The notes under the pieces: generated by a model | The model's database searches: none | What the model was told of the DNA's origin: nothing | What the model saw: the letters and a program-made list of their open reading frames with translations, nothing else | Program-made: the position numbers and the translations under genes | NCBI GenBank assembly: GCA_949752795.1 | Contig: OX457057.1 | Span: 158,759,980-158,823,979, forward strand | DNA length: 64,000 nucleotides | From: Hyperoodon ampullatus | Lineage: Eukaryota > Chordata > Mammalia > Artiodactyla > Ziphiidae | Direction: 5' to 3' | Shown: piece by piece, positions 1-13,229 of the stretch | Layout of the letters: each line of letters starts with the position of its first letter | Numbering within the stretch: position 1 is the stretch's first letter

Positions 1-1265
1 CATCATCAATAATATATTTCATTATTTTTACGTATTATATTTGTATTTTATATATTATCTCCCATTGCCTCTGCTGCATGCTTAGCTTGTTCAGGGGATA
101 GAAATAAATCCAGTAGAGCAGGAATGGGAGAATAAAAGGCAAAATGGTAGAAGATGAAATTAGCATGATATCACTAGTGTCCTAATATTAAACTTTTGTT
201 CTGATTCCATGATAAAACATAATAGGTATTATATAAAGTTAGTCAAATTTAAGTGAAGAGAGATCTTATACATGGACTCACACATCATCAGACATGTACA
301 TTTTTTTCTTCCTGTATTTTATCTTTTAAATTATTTTTGTCTTGTCTTTGTATGCTTCATAATACTTACCTAGCACAAAGCAGGTGTCCCATATATTTTT
401 ATTATTTAATTTAACATTTAAAACAATAAATTTAAATTTGTTTTTAAAAACATGATTGAATGATTTCTTTTCATAAAGGAAATAATGATCTGCAGTATTT
501 CAGAGGAAACTGGCTTATTTTTATATATTCTTAGCATTTTCTTTTTTAAGCATTCTATTGTTTTAACTTAAACTCTGAAAAATAACATTTCCTTCCCCTA
601 AATACCAATGTATTTAATTTTTTTCTATTTGGCAAACATTGATTTGGGGCTTCCAAATCAATTGGAATTGGTTATGTAGGTGATGGAGACACTGTTAAGC
701 CTCACAGGGGTAAGGTGGCAGTGCAGGTATTAGCAGAGGCAATGGGATGGGGAGGGCTTACTAGGGCCTAGAGGCCTAGAGGCCAGGGCCAGGACCCCAG
801 AGGACAGGGTTGCTCCATAGGAGCTGCAGCTATAGGAAAGGCACAGTGACTGCTGGAGATATCACCTGAAGCAGAGTGAAAAAGAGAAAAATACCTTGGC
901 TTCTCCCTTCCTCTTACCTTCCAATCTCTTACCAGTGCCACCCCTTTGGGTGAACCTAACAGGAGCGGTTAGCAAGGGAGCCTGGGAAATGTAATTCCTT
1001 GTGATACAGAGCAGAGCAGGGGAGCAGAGAAAAATGGATATGAGAACAAACAGCAAATGTGGCACAGAGCACATTTCTTAGCTTTTATTTTCAGGAAAAT
1101 AAATAGTGACTTTAAGAAACAATAATAATACTTCATGGGATTTAAAAATACAGCTAAAATTAAATTATATAATGATAACAGCACCATAAGGCAGTAAGAG
1201 GGACAATGGAGATCAAGTATTCTAAGGTCCTTCCACTATTTGGGAAGAAGTAAAAGTTATGATTT
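1..1265. other. AT-rich intergenic sequence, no gene seen
   Basis: I see no exon, SINE or clear LINE here. A GC-richer patch near 650-1000 carries only short chance ORFs. It may hold very old repeats that I cannot classify by eye. Confidence 0.5.
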
Positions 1266-2435
1266 GTATCAGATACTTTAAAAGGTCAACAATGACTTAA
1301 CATCACTAATCATTAGGGAAATGCAAATCAAAAACTACAGTAGGATACCACTTCACACCCATTAGGATGACTATTACCAAAACAAACAAACAAACAGAAA
1401 ATAACAAGTATTATTAAGGATATGGAGAAATTGGAACCCTGAGCATTGTTGGTAGGAATGTAAAATGGTGCAGCTGCTATGGAAACAGTATAGTTTCCTC
1501 AAAGCATATATTGAAAATGAAGAAAAACTGCGTTAATTATTGGAGTAAACATCTCAAAAAAAATTTAAGTACAGCAAATTAACATCCCCCCCACCAAATT
1601 AGTGGAGATAAAATAATAAAGATAAGAGCAAATTTTAGAGAAATAAAAAATAACATAGAATAGAGAAGTATCAATAGAGCCAAAGTTGGTTCTTTAAACA
1701 ATAAATAAAATTAATAAATCTCAGCAAGACTGACAAAGAAAAAAAGACAAAAGTTAAAAGTTACCAAGAATAGAAAACTAAAAAGGATACCAGTATATGC
1801 TATGGACATTAAAAAGGCAGCGAGAGAATATTAAGAATAATTTTATGACAATAAAATTTTAAATGTAGATGAACAAATTCCTAGAAAAACAATTTTTAAA
1901 AATGGATAGTTTTACATCTAATAAAAAAGCTGAATTCTTAATTATAAACCTTCTCACAAAGAAAATTCTAAGCCCCTTTGGTTTCACCAGTAAATTTTAT
2001 GAAACATTTGGAGAAGAGATAACATATCTTACAAACACTTCCAGACAACAAAAACAGTATATACACTTCCCAACTTGTTTTATGAGGTCAGAAAACTTTC
2101 ACATCCAAACTGAGAAGGACATATAAAGAAAACAAAAAACAGCCCACAGAATGTCTCTGATGAACTACAACAAAATCCTAAACAAAATATTAGCAAATGA
2201 ATCCAGCAATATATAAAAAAGATAATACATTATGACCAATTTGGAGTCATTCCAAGAATGCAAAAATGATTTCACATTTGAAAATTTATATATGTACTCT
2301 ACCATATTAACAGAATATAGGAGAAAATCAGATGTTCATGACAATAGATGTAAAAGAAAAACATTTGGCAAAATTCAATACCCACTCACAATTTTTAAAA
2401 AGAGAAACTCCTACAAACTAGACTAGAAGAGAATT

Positions 2436-2570
2436 TTTTTTTTTTTTTGGCTGCACTGAGAGGCATGTGGGATCTTAGTTCCTTGACCAGTGATTGAACC
2501 CATGCCCCTGTTCACGCCCCCTGCAGTGGAAATGCAGAGTCTTAACCACTGGACCACCAGGGAAGTCCCC
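2436..2570 (-). mobile_element. Short tRNA-derived SINE, antisense
   Basis: The poly-T start, the reversed B-box-like 'gattgaacccatgcccc' and the terminal 'ccaccagggaagtccc' are the reverse complement of an artiodactyl/cetacean tRNA SINE. It is flanked by 'gagaatttt' at both ends, a target-site duplication (TSD), inside the old L1. Confidence 0.85.
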
Positions 2571-3333
2571 TGAGAATTTTCTTAATATGATAAAAGATAT
2601 CTACCAAGAGCATACAGCAAACACCTAACTTAATGGTGAAATGTTCAAAGCTTTTTCCCTGAGATTTGTAATAAATAAGGAAGCCAATCTCACAACTTCT
2701 ATTTAGCATAGCGCTGAATCCATAACCAGTGGAGGAAGGCAAGGAAAAGAAATAAAAAGCCAAAAGTTTGGAAAGAAAGAAATAAAACACATTTAATTCA
2801 GAGATGCCATGACTGTGTATGTAAAAATATCCAAAAGAAACTGCTGATAAACTATTACAATTAATAAAAGAATTTCACAAGGTCTCTGGATACAAGGTCA
2901 ATATGCATAAATCAATTATATTTCCATATGAGAATGATTAGAAAATGAATATTAAAAATGACACAATACCAAGAATATCATCAAATACACAGAACAAATC
3001 CTATGAAGGAAAGACTTTTACACAGAAAACTATAAAATATTCTTGAGAGAAATTAAAGAAAACCTAAATAAATGGAGAGATATGCCATGTTCATGGGTTA
3101 GAAAAATCAACATTGCAAAGTTACTTTTTTCCCAAAGAATCCAAAGATTCAGTGTAAACCCTTATCAGAAATCCCGATGGCTTTTTATTTCATGGAAATT
3201 GATGAGCCAATTCTAAAATATATGAAGGAATGCAAAGGGCTATTCTATAATAACCAAAAAAATCTTGAAGACTAATTTGGAAGATATATACCCTTGGATA
3301 TCAAAATAAAGCTACAATAATAAAAGCAATGTA

Positions 3334-3532
3334 GGGATTTCCCTGGTGGTCCAGCGGTTAAGAAACTGCTTTCCAATGCAGAGGAGGCAGGTTCGATACC
3401 TGGTTGGGAAACTAAGATCCCACATGCCGTGGGGCAACTAAGCTGGCACACCGCAATTAGAGAGTCTGCACACTGCAGTGAAAGATCCTGCATACCGCAA
3501 CTAAGACCTGACGCAGTCAAATAAATAAATAT
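3334..3532 (+). mobile_element. CHR-type tRNA-derived SINE
   Basis: It begins 'gggatttccctggtggtcc', has the B-box-like 'ggttcgatacc', and ends in an (AAAT)n tail. It lies in sense orientation inside the old L1. Divergence from the consensus suggests an older copy than the CHR-2 copies elsewhere in the window. Confidence 0.9.
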
Positions 3533-4419
3533 ATTTTGTAAAAATGTAGCAATGACACAGAATAGACAAATAGACTGAACAGAACAGAGGATTCAAAAAC
3601 AGACTCAAACATTTATAGATTCTTGATTTATGCCAAAGCAGCACTGCAGAGTAATAGGGAAAGAACAGTATTTTCAATAAATGATCCTAGGATAGTGTCA
3701 TTTAGGAAAAAGTAAATATTGACTTCTACCTCATATTATATACAAAATTAATTCTAGGTGGATTAAAAGTCTAACTATGAAAGGTGAAACAATAAAGTTT
3801 CAAGAAAATAGCTTAGAAGAATATTTTCATAACCTTAAAGAAAGTGTTCTTGAGTGGGACAAAAAGTGCACTAACGATAAAGGAAGCCATTTATAATTGG
3901 AATACATTAAAATTAGGAACCTGTGTTCATCACCAGAGACAGCATTAAGACGGGGGGGAAAAGCAAGCCACAAACTGGGAGGAGATATCTGCAACTGATA
4001 TACCAACTTGTATCCAGAATATATGAAGAACTATACATCAGTAAGAAAGAGGAAGAACCTAATAGAAAAATTGGAAAAAGATTTAAGATTTCAAAATGAA
4101 GATATTCAAGTAGACAATAAACATATGAAAAAGTGCTCAACATCATTAATCACCACGGAAATGCAAATTAAAACCATAATCAGATACCACTATCACCCAT
4201 CAGAATAACTAAAATTAAAAGGACCAACAATACCAAGAGTTGGGTGAGGATGTGTTGCTGAGAGTAAATTGGTGCAACTACTTTGTAAAATTATTTTGCA
4301 TTCTCTACTAAGGTTAAACATATGCAAACCCCATGACCTAGCAAATCCACTCCTAGATATATAACCAATAGAAATAAATAGATATGTACAGTAAAAAGAC
4401 AACTATAAGAAAATTTATA

Positions 4420-4769
4420 GGGCTTCCCTAGTGGCGAAGTGGTTAAGAATCCGCCTGCTAATGCAGGGGACACAGGTTCGAGCCCTGGCCCAGGAAGATC
4501 CCACATTGCCGCGGAGCAACTAAACTTGTGCACCACAGCTACTGAGCCTGCCCTCTAGAGTCATTGAGCCACAACTTCTGAGCCCGCGAACTACAACTAC
4601 TGAAGCCCGAGTGCCTAGAGCCCATGCTCTGCAACAAGAGAAGCCACCGCAATGAGAAGCCTGTGCACCACAACGAAGAGTAGCCCCCACTCGTCGCAAC
4701 TAGAGAAAGCCCACACACAGCAACGAAGACCCAACGCAGCCAAAATAAAATAAATAAAAATTAAAAAAA
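4420..4769 (+). mobile_element. Long CHR SINE (about 350 bp)
   Basis: The full head 'gggcttccctagtggcg' is followed by the long CHR body and a tail ending 'cccaacgcagccaaaataaa'. Imperfect TSDs 'aagaaaatttatag' and 'aagaaaacttagag' flank it. Confidence 0.9.
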
Positions 4770-5275
4770 AGAAAACTTAGAGCACCATTATTCTTATTAG
4801 CCCTAATCTGTAAACAATCCAGATGTCCACAAAAATAATAAATTATAATAATAATTATACATTACAACATATATATTAAATATATTTAATATACTAAATT
4901 ATATTCATCACATAATAGAATATTATATAAATATAATATAAAGAACCAAGCAGTTAAAAAGAACCAACCATTTCTACATGCAGCAACATGGATGAAACAA
5001 ACATAATATTGACTAAAAGAAACCAGAGACAAAAGAAAACTTACTGTTTAGTTACATTTACATAAAATTTAAAAACAGACAAACAATCTTTGGCTCTAGA
5101 AGGCAGGACAGTGATCCCATTTAGGAGAAAGAAGGCATTAGCAGTCAACGGTGGGGAGAGGAGGACACTTATGTGTATTCTTGGGTGCTGTTACAGGATG
5201 TGTTCACTTTGTCATAATTCATTTATATGTGCCTATGTATAATGTAATAAGAAGTTATTAGTAAAAATATATTCA

Positions 5276-5960
5276 GGTGAAAAATATACTGAAAATGTTC
5301 ACTAAAATAATAGTAAAGTAGTGTTAGGGCACTGAAATTGTGGGTGATTTTTTGGCCTTAGTTTTCCAAATTTTCCATACTACAGTTATCAGTTTATAAT
5401 ATACTGATTTGTCACAAAACTGCCTCTATTGTTTAAGAAATTATGCTTATAAAAGTGATTTTTTTTCATAGAGATCAGAATTGAGATATTTGTGAGACAG
5501 TTTTTAAAAGAACCACTAATGGAAGTCATTAGTTCTCTTAAATTTTGAAATCTTTCAAAACAAAAATATCTGTTTCGCCTAATCATGGTTTGATTTATAC
5601 TTCATTGCAGCAAGTTGCACTTAAGCATTTAAGATAAAAAGTTAAGTAACTCATCCAGATCATTTACTCATAATATGTTTACTTCCTACAAAAATAAACA
5701 ATTAGGTGCAAAAGGGCAATTTCCTGTCTAGTATGAATTCTTTGTTCATTTTTAGTTGTAACACAAATTTCAGTTTGTTCCAGAACAAATTCTACTCTGC
5801 AAAAATTCATGTTGTTAATTCTCTAAAGACTAAAAATGACAATGAGACGTTATAAATGATGTAAAGTGTAGCATTTTATGGCCTTTCCCCCCTCTTCTCA
5901 ATCTAATTCCGTTCTCTTCTAATAATGTTTTGATTTCACTTAAAAAAATAAAGCCTTCTT
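5276..5960. other. AT-rich spacer, nothing recognised
   Basis: There is no ORF of note and no SINE or clear LINE. A short ORF on the minus strand at 5389-5586 has no recognisable domain. Confidence 0.5.
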
Positions 5961-5964
5961 TTAC

Positions 5965-6665
5965 TTCCCCAACTTATATCAAGATTCATTTTGATGCTAT
6001 AGTAATTCAAACATAGGTATAGGTAAAAGAAGCATAGGCAAAGGGACAAATAGGTCAATGAAACAGAACAGAAAAAACAAAAACAGATTAATGAGTATTT
6101 GGGTACTTGGTATGTGATAGATAAAGCTATGTAGACTAATGGGGAAATTATGAACTATTCAATAAATGATCTTGGGACAATTGGATAATTCACATTTTTC
6201 AAAAAGCTATTAGATCTCTACTTCAAATCTTATACAAAAATCAGTTCCAGATGGATCAAGGATTTAAATATAAAAGGTAAAAATTTTAGGAGAAAATATA
6301 GGAAAAATCTTTATGACCTCAGAAGGAGAAAGTTTTCTTAAACATGGTATAAAAACCATAAATCATAAAGGAAAATATCTATAGATTTGACTACATAAAA
6401 ATCAAAAATACCTATATGACAAAAGATATCATAAATAAACAAAGTTAAAACACAAGTGACAGCCTCAGAGAAGATATTTGCAGCATATATGACCAGTAAA
6501 GGATTCGTTTTCAGAATATTTGAAAACAAACTACCCAATAGAAAATTATGCAAAATATATGAGCAACCAAATCACAAAAAAAGAAACTAAGTGGTCAATA
6601 ACAAAGATGATCAACTTCACGCTTAAGTAGGGAAATACAAATTAAAGTGATGAAACCAACATTCC
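5965..6665 (+). mobile_element. Old L1 ORF2 3' fragment, sense
   Basis: The text follows the end of L1 ORF2: the 'gatgctatagtaattcaaac' region, then 'ggtcaatgaaacagaacag', then 'cttgggacaattggataa' and on toward 'gcaaccaaatcacaaaaaa'. Frames are broken. This is a separate truncated insertion from the one ending near 5275. Confidence 0.75.
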
Positions 6666-7150
6666 CCAAGCTGAATGGGCCAAGGAAGCTTTCACTTAAA
6701 TCCCTTTTTTGGTATATCCCACACTTACATGGACCTTGTGTCCCCAAGTCCAAAATTCTGTTGTTGCTTTTTTCCCTTTATCTTTTGTCCTTCTGGATTT
6801 AGGACTTTAAAGCTCATACATGTTTGTATACACTTTTCTATCACTGTAGCTTGTTTGGGAGGAAATGGCTGTAAAACTAAATTCAATCAGCTATGTCATC
6901 TGTTTCTTTATTTAACCTAATTTAGCTCTTTTTTATAATTAATTTTACCCCAAAACTAACCTCATTTTAGATGTAAAATTAATTTTCAAAAAACCATAAT
7001 ACCCTATCACCTATCACCCTATCACCTATTAAAATATTTAATAATTTCCTAATATGCTAATTAGTCACAGTATTCAAATTTCAATTTCAAATTAATCTCA
7101 TACATTTCTTGGAAATGTTTAATTGTTAGTTAAGCAAATCAGAATCCAAT
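6666..7150. other. Unassigned spacer with a small tandem repeat
   Basis: Nothing is recognisable except a local duplication of 'ccctatcacctat' at about 7003-7030. It is AT-rich. Confidence 0.4.
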
Positions 7151-8585
7151 TAATCCAATTCCACACTGGTATTGGTTGAGATATCTTTTAAATCTCTTTG
7201 AATCCATAGCTTCCTCCTCCACCTCTCATATTTCCTTTGCCAGTTTATGGTTGTTCTTGAAAAAAGCCAAGTTATTTTTCTTTAAGAATTTTTCATGGTA
7301 TGGATTTTGCCGATTGCATTCTTGTAGTGTAGTTTAAAATATTCCTTTGTCCTCTGCATTTCCTGAAAATTGGTAGTTGGATCTAGAGGCTTGATCAAAG
7401 TCAGGTTTGATTTCTTTTGGCTAGACATCACAGTTTGGGTTGTGTCCTTCCATCAGGAGGCACATATGTCTGATTCTCTTTTTTTTGTGATGTTAGCAGC
7501 AGTTGACGAGCAATGCTAGTAATTTATTACAAATCACAAAATCATTATATTTTCTTCTTTCTTTTTCATTTATTACATGGAATACGATAAAGAGAAACCT
7601 CCCTTATTTACCATTTAGGTAACCAACAGTAGTAGTTTACATAAGAAAAGTAGGTAAACATATATATTTGATGTGCTTTTCAATCCAGTGCAGTATTTAT
7701 CCTTATGGATGCCTAAACTTTTCTATCTTTGTCAGTGGGAGCCTCTTCAGATAGGCTTCTGGGTTCTTCTGACACAATCTTAGCAATCTCAAAACATTCC
7801 TTGCAGTCTAAGACAAGATTTTCAAACCTGTCCTGTACATTCCCTGTCCTATACCCGAAATCAGTTCTTTTCCCAAAGTGTCCTTGTTACTTTTAGTACG
7901 AGATACTATTTGGAGATCACAGTCTGGGTGCTAGCAGCGCTCATTGCTACTGGCTTGATAAATGCATTTAGGCCTATACAGTGGACAAAACTAGGTAGCT
8001 ATCTTTAGGCCACCAAAGTGTATATATAACACATGTATAATCTTTGAGCATCCCTATATGTCCTATGTAACAGGATTTCTGAATTTTGTGTTATCATTTC
8101 CTTTTCTATGTATCTTTAAACAAGGTATTATTTAGTTCTTCATTTTTGCAACTTTATATAAATGGAATTATACTGAAGATGCTTTGAGTCTTTCGGGAGT
8201 TTGTTTGGTCAACATTAAGTTTGTGAGATATACCCATGTTAAAGCAGTCACTTTCATTACTTTATACTATTCCATTCTATGAATATAGCACAATTTATCT
8301 ATTCTCCTAAGTATGCAAGTTTGAGTCATGCCCAGTAATTTGCTCCAGCGAACAAAGCAGTTATAACCATCTTGTGTATGAGTCTCTTGGTGCACTCATG
8401 CAAGAGTTTCTTGTTTCCAATAACTGAGAAGTGAAATTTCTGGGTTATAGGGTCTACTCTCGCTTTTGTTCCTTCAACTAAACTGAACACCCTGTTAAGT
8501 TTACTAGAGACCTTCATAGGGCCAGATGGGTAATTTTCTGTTCTCATTATGCTTGGTTCCTCAACAGTTATATATATATATATAT
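7150..8585 (-). mobile_element. Degraded ancient L1M-like sequence, probably antisense
   Basis: Parts read as the reverse complement of L1 3' sequence, such as 'tttatactattccattctat' at 8260-8280 followed by 'aatttatctattctcctaag'. Other parts (7740-8000) resemble L1M untranslated sequence, but I am unsure of subfamily and exact edges. Confidence 0.55.
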
Positions 8586-8587
8586 AC

Positions 8588-8791
8588 TTTTTTTTTTTTG
8601 CGGTACGTGGGCCTCTCACTGTTGTGGCCTCTCCTGTTGCAGAGCACAGGCTCCGGACGCGCAGGCTCAGCAGCCATGGCTCACGGGCCCAGCCGCTCCG
8701 CGGCATGTGGGATCATCCCGGACCGGGGCACGAACCCATGTCCCCTGCATCAGCAGGCAGACTCTCAACCACTGTGCCACCAGGGAAGCCC
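8588..8791 (-). mobile_element. CHR-2 SINE, antisense
   Basis: It is the reverse complement of a nearly complete CHR-2 element, from a poly-T tract to 'gccaccagggaagccc'. TSD 'cctcaacagtt' occurs at about 8559 and 8793. A (TA)n tract at 8571-8586 sits between the TSD and the tail. Confidence 0.93.
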
Positions 8792-8899
8792 TCCTCAACA
8801 GTTTCCAACTCAGCTTTTCCTTCCTTGGAATCTCCGCCCAGGTCAGGACAACACAGTCATCGAACATTGCTCACATTCCAATGGTAGCTCCTTCTTGAT

Positions 8900-9600
8900 C
8901 TATTCTGCCAGCTCCTCCTAATAGCCTCTACCCTACCTCTCAGCGCTCAGAGTTCCTTGGAATCCTTCCTGAGCCCTTTCTTCTTTTCCTCTCTATCCAT
9001 ACTTTCTCTAGGTGAACTCATCCATTTCCATGATTCTAAATGCTATTTATTTGTTTTAGATCCTGATTTTATTGGTCCTCAGCTTTTTTCTCTGAACTCC
9101 AGTTGTATGATTAACTGCCTAGATTACTCAGTCATTTCAAATTTAATATGTTTAAGGTGGAATTTTTTTCTTTTCCCATATATCTTATACTACTCCAGAC
9201 TTCCTCATCCTAATAAATAGGTTACCAGTCTTTCAGTTATTACAACCAGAAGCACTGATGTCTATGAGCTGCTGGTTCTACCTCTAAAATATATCCTGAA
9301 TCTGAACATGTTTCTCTGCCTTAATTGCCACCACCCTACCCAAGCTACTATCATCTTTCACCTGGGCCTCTGCAATAATTCCATAACTGATCATAAACGT
9401 TTCCATTTTTGTAACCCTTCACTTCATTCTTCCTACAGCAGCTGGTCCTGATGCTTCAGTCACACAGGCCTCTGTCAGTTTTTTTACAACATGTCAAGCC
9501 TTTTGACCTGTAGGGCCTTTGCACTTGCAGTGCTTCTGCCTGTGTTGATCCTCTTGGGTTTCCCATGAATGGCTTCTTTTCATCATTTGGGTCTCATTTT
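8900..9600 (+). mobile_element. L2 LINE fragment, sense
   Basis: The C/T-rich text 'ctgaactccagttgtatga' followed by an 'actgcctagattactc' stretch matches the mammalian L2 ORF2 3' region. It runs on to the 'gggcctttgcacttgcagtgcttctgcct' end region at about 9511-9540. It resumes after an L1 insertion at 10385. Confidence 0.75.
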
Positions 9601-9617
9601 GAAAGTCTCCAACTCAG

Positions 9618-10384
9618 AATGGCTATCATCAAAAAGAACACAAATAACAAATGTTGACGAGGATGTGGAGAAAAGGGAACCCTCATTCACTGTTGGTGGG
9701 AATGTAAATTGGTACAGCCACTGTGGAAAACAGTATGGAGGTTTCTCAAAAGACTAAAAATAGAACTACCATATGACCCAGCAATTCCACTCCTGGGTAT
9801 ATATCTGAGAAAAATGAAAACACTAATTTGAAAAGATATATGCACCCACAATGTTCACAATTGCCAAGATATGGAAGCAACCTAAGTGTCCATCAACAGA
9901 TGAATGGATAAAGAAGATGTGGTAAATATATAACAGAATATTACTCAGTAGTAAAAAAGAATGAAATGTTGTCATTTGCAGCAGCATGGATGGACTTGGA
10001 GGGCATTATGCTAAGTGAAATAAGTCAGGGAAACACAAATACTGTATGATAGCACTTACATGTGGAATCTAAAAAATACAACAAAGTAGTGAATGTAACA
10101 AAAAAGAAGCAGGCTCACAGATATTGAGAGCAAACTAGTGGTTACCAGTGGGGAGGAGGAAGAGGGGAGGGGCAAAACAGGGGTAGGGGATTAAGAGACA
10201 CAAACTATTATGTATAAAACAAGCTACAAGGATATATTGTACAACACAGGGAATAGAGCCAGTATTCTATAACTATAAGTGGAGTATAATCTTTAAAGAT
10301 TATGAATCACTATATTGTGCACCTGTAACTTAAATAATGTTGAACAGCAATTATACTTCAACTGAAAAAAAATACAAGAAAAAA
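9618..10384 (+). mobile_element. 5'-truncated L1 3' end with target-site duplication
   Basis: It begins 'aatggctatcatcaaaaag' (end of ORF2), continues through 'ggtgggaatgtaaattggta' and the 3' UTR, and ends in an A-rich tail. 'gaaagtctccaactcag' at 9601-9617 and 'gaaagtccccaactcag' after 10385 are a 17-bp TSD with one mismatch. The insertion splits the L2 fragment. Confidence 0.9.
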
Positions 10385-10600
10385 GAAAGTCCCCAACTCA
10401 GGACTTCTCTGACACCCTATTTAATTAGCTCCCCTCTGCTATTTTCTTCTCAGTACCCTATTTCTTTCAAAACACTAATCACAGTTTGTAAAAATATATT
10501 GTAGAAAGATGTTTACAGCCTGTCTCCACCACTAGAATATAAGGTTCAGGAGAAAGGAAGCTTTGTCAGTCATTTTTCTGTTGTACCCCGGCATCTTGGA
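10385..10600 (+). mobile_element. Continuation of the split L2 fragment
   Basis: After the TSD copy the text returns to L2 3' sequence ('ggacttctctgacacccta' then 'ccctctgctattttcttctc'). It is weaker after 10500. Confidence 0.6.
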
Positions 10601-13190
10601 AACTCAACCCCATTCTAGATACTAAAAACTTGACAGTTGTGAATGAGACCTCTATCACATCCTCAAATTTGCCAAAGTGAATAATATTTTTGTAAAATAT
10701 TCATCAGCCATGACTGTAGATGCCAAAAGATTTCTATGCACATTGTAGTATCAGAGGTGAATTTCCTTAATAAATTCCTGTCTGGCTCCATCTAACTCGT
10801 TACTTTGCTTCCTTAGTGGAGGATATTTGGTGGTGGCTTCCGAAATGCCATTAAAGCCTTGTTTAAAATCCTATCAAACTTTTTAGCTTGGCCACACAGC
10901 ACTGATCAAAAGTTCAATCTTGAGGAAATGAGCAGTCCTTTTTCTTGTCCTGGAGTCCACCTGAACAGCCACCAAGAGTCTCTTTGTTTGGTTGGCTGGG
11001 TCTAGCTTGATGAATGAATAGCCCCTTTACCAAAGAACAATAGCATAGAGCTGGGCCACTAACTAGTTGAGAGGTGTTAATCTCCTTGCAGGTAATTATT
11101 TCCAGAAATCTAGAAACTACTAGAATGTTTCAATTCCTACCATGGTCCTAGAAATTTAACTAATACACTTAAAATGTTTTTTAAACTTTTTAAAGATTTC
11201 GTAGTTTCATGCTCTTTAATTTCAGAAATCATGGTTTTGTATTGAAATTGTAAAGTTATAAACATTTTTCTTGAAATTGTTATGAATTTATAGTTTAGAA
11301 TCTAAGAGATTGATTTAATTCATAAGTTTAATTCACTTTCAACTCTTAAACACAGGGAACAGATACATTGATCAAATGTGTAGTTTGCCATTAATACATT
11401 TACCTCTCCACCTGAAGTGATATGTAAAACCTACCAAGTCACTGCTGTGACCTGCAAATGTTTACTTCAAGAAGTTAAACATCAGACATTGTGCAGGGGT
11501 TAATCAACAGTCTATTTCTAATAGCTTGCTGACAAAGGCAATCTTATTCTATATGTTTCTAAAAACCACCAGAGTTAGTTACTGTAACTTTACAGTGAAA
11601 ACCAAAATATTCATGGCCTCAGTGTCCTGAGATGCATGAAGTCCTTAGAAACCAAAAGTAAACCTTAGACTTGATCTTCCTCTAAAATTTATGCTGGCAG
11701 GTAAACTGGGGCTCCTCCTCACACCTCCTTATGAATTGGAACATTTCATGCTGAGTAAATTGTGCTTGGTAACACACCATGCTGAATTTAGCTCATATCT
11801 GAAAAATACCACAACCATACTCCATTGTTTGGCCGTATTTACTTTCTGGCTAGAAAGCACTTCCAAAGAGTATTCATTTCCTCTATCTCTTTAGGCCCTG
11901 GACCTTTGTTTATTGTGGTATAGCTTTGTGTGGTGGGACATAGGTTGAGTTTTGAATGCTGAGAAGGGATGATTAGATTTATCTTAAAAATACCTTTTGA
12001 AAATACTATCCATATCTTATTGTCTTACTGAATTCATCCCAGCCCATTTTTACACAAAATTTCTAGATAAACTGATTTAGTGTTTAAGACCTGAGACCTC
12101 AGATTACAAAAAACAACAACAACAAAAAAAAAACACAACAGAAAAACTCAGCAGCTTGTCATTTCTTATTTAATTTTGTTATTGTTTAGATACCAGACTC
12201 TTCTATTGGATGGGACTCTTCATTCCTCTGTTGTATTGATACCTGTCACTTTTTAATTAAAGAACTAAACCGCTTCAGGCTTCTAAGTTGGTCTTCAGTT
12301 TCCCTTTTGGTGATAAGCAAGGTACGTCTGTTGAGCAACCCAGCTTCCAACACAGATATAGGAACAGCCTTCGCTCTCTGAGGAGGTATGCAGTACCTAG
12401 TATATCACAAGGACGTTAGGCAGGAGCAGCCTCCAAGAATGGGTTTCTTGATTGGTAACATTTCACCCTGACATTTCCATTAGTGTTTAAGTACACAGTT
12501 TAATTTTTTAAGTTACCTAAATCAATAAAATATAATAAAGAATGAAAAGAAAGAAAATTGTTTCTGTGAAACGTAAATTGAACGCCTTGGAAACACGCAA
12601 TAAGATCGAATCACTTAAACCTGTTTAGTTGTCAAATTAGATGTAGGTTAAACAATAAAAAGTATAACTGACATTAAAAGGTCTGAGAACAAACACCTCA
12701 AGCATAATACAGCAGCCACTTCTCCATAAGAGTTAATGTTGTGAGCACTAGGTAAGTCAGTTAGGTGGAGGTCCTTAAAAGAGAATCTACTTAAATGTTG
12801 GCTTATGCCATTTTTATGATATTCCTTATTTTTAAAATATATCATGGGTGTGATAAAGTGTGCCAAATAAATGCAATTGAACAAAGAGAGACTCATGAAT
12901 AACTTAAGAATTACGATAATAAAAGTGGCAATAAATCATCCCAAAGAAAATGCCATAATCATTTTATGATTATAGAAAACTCAATGAGTTTTCAGTTACA
13001 AACAATAGAAACTGAATCTGGATATTTAAGCAGCTTATTAAAAGAAGTTTTGAAAAGATATTGGGTTAAAGCAGATGAATTTTATGGTATGCAAACCATA
13101 GCTTGATAAAGCTGTAAAAGAGGATACTGGGTGTCTAATGTGTGTTTTTCAACACCACCAAGCAGTTAACTCAATTCTGACAGTGTCTAC
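10600..13190. other. 2.6 kb of unassigned intergenic DNA
   Basis: I see no exon with homology I know, no CHR SINE and no clear LINE. Short ORFs (for example 11691-11894 plus, 12648-12896 minus) have no recognisable domains. An A-rich run lies at 12108-12140. This is the longest stretch without young repeats in the left half of the window. Confidence 0.5.
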
Positions 13191-13229
13191 CTGGAGCTAG
13201 CATCAGACCCCAGAGGTTAAGGGCTCAGT

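Larger units (their letters stand above)
1266..5275 (+). mobile_element. Old L1M-type LINE remnants, sense strand
   Basis: The stretch reads as degraded L1 ORF2 and 3' end in the plus direction. At 1300-1500 there is the motif family 'catcactaatcattaggga', and the same region recurs at 4140-4400. RT-like and C-terminal ORF2 text lies between, for example the 'gagagatatgccatgttcatggg' region at 3075-3100. Stop codons interrupt every frame. The repeated 3' motif suggests at least two L1 fragments, one at 1266-1520 and one from about 1590. Three younger SINEs interrupt it (2436, 3334 and 4420). The exact subfamily cannot be set by eye. Confidence 0.75.

Noticed and set aside
7000..7032. 'ccctatcacctat' tandem words as a telomere-like or CRISPR-like repeat.
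   Set aside because: Only two imperfect copies and no spacers; a minor local duplication.
8526..8921. Overlapping ORFs of 110-130 codons on both strands.
   Set aside because: They are translations of a CHR-2 SINE. The same proteins ([14 protein letters not shown] and so on) recur at every CHR-2 copy in the window.
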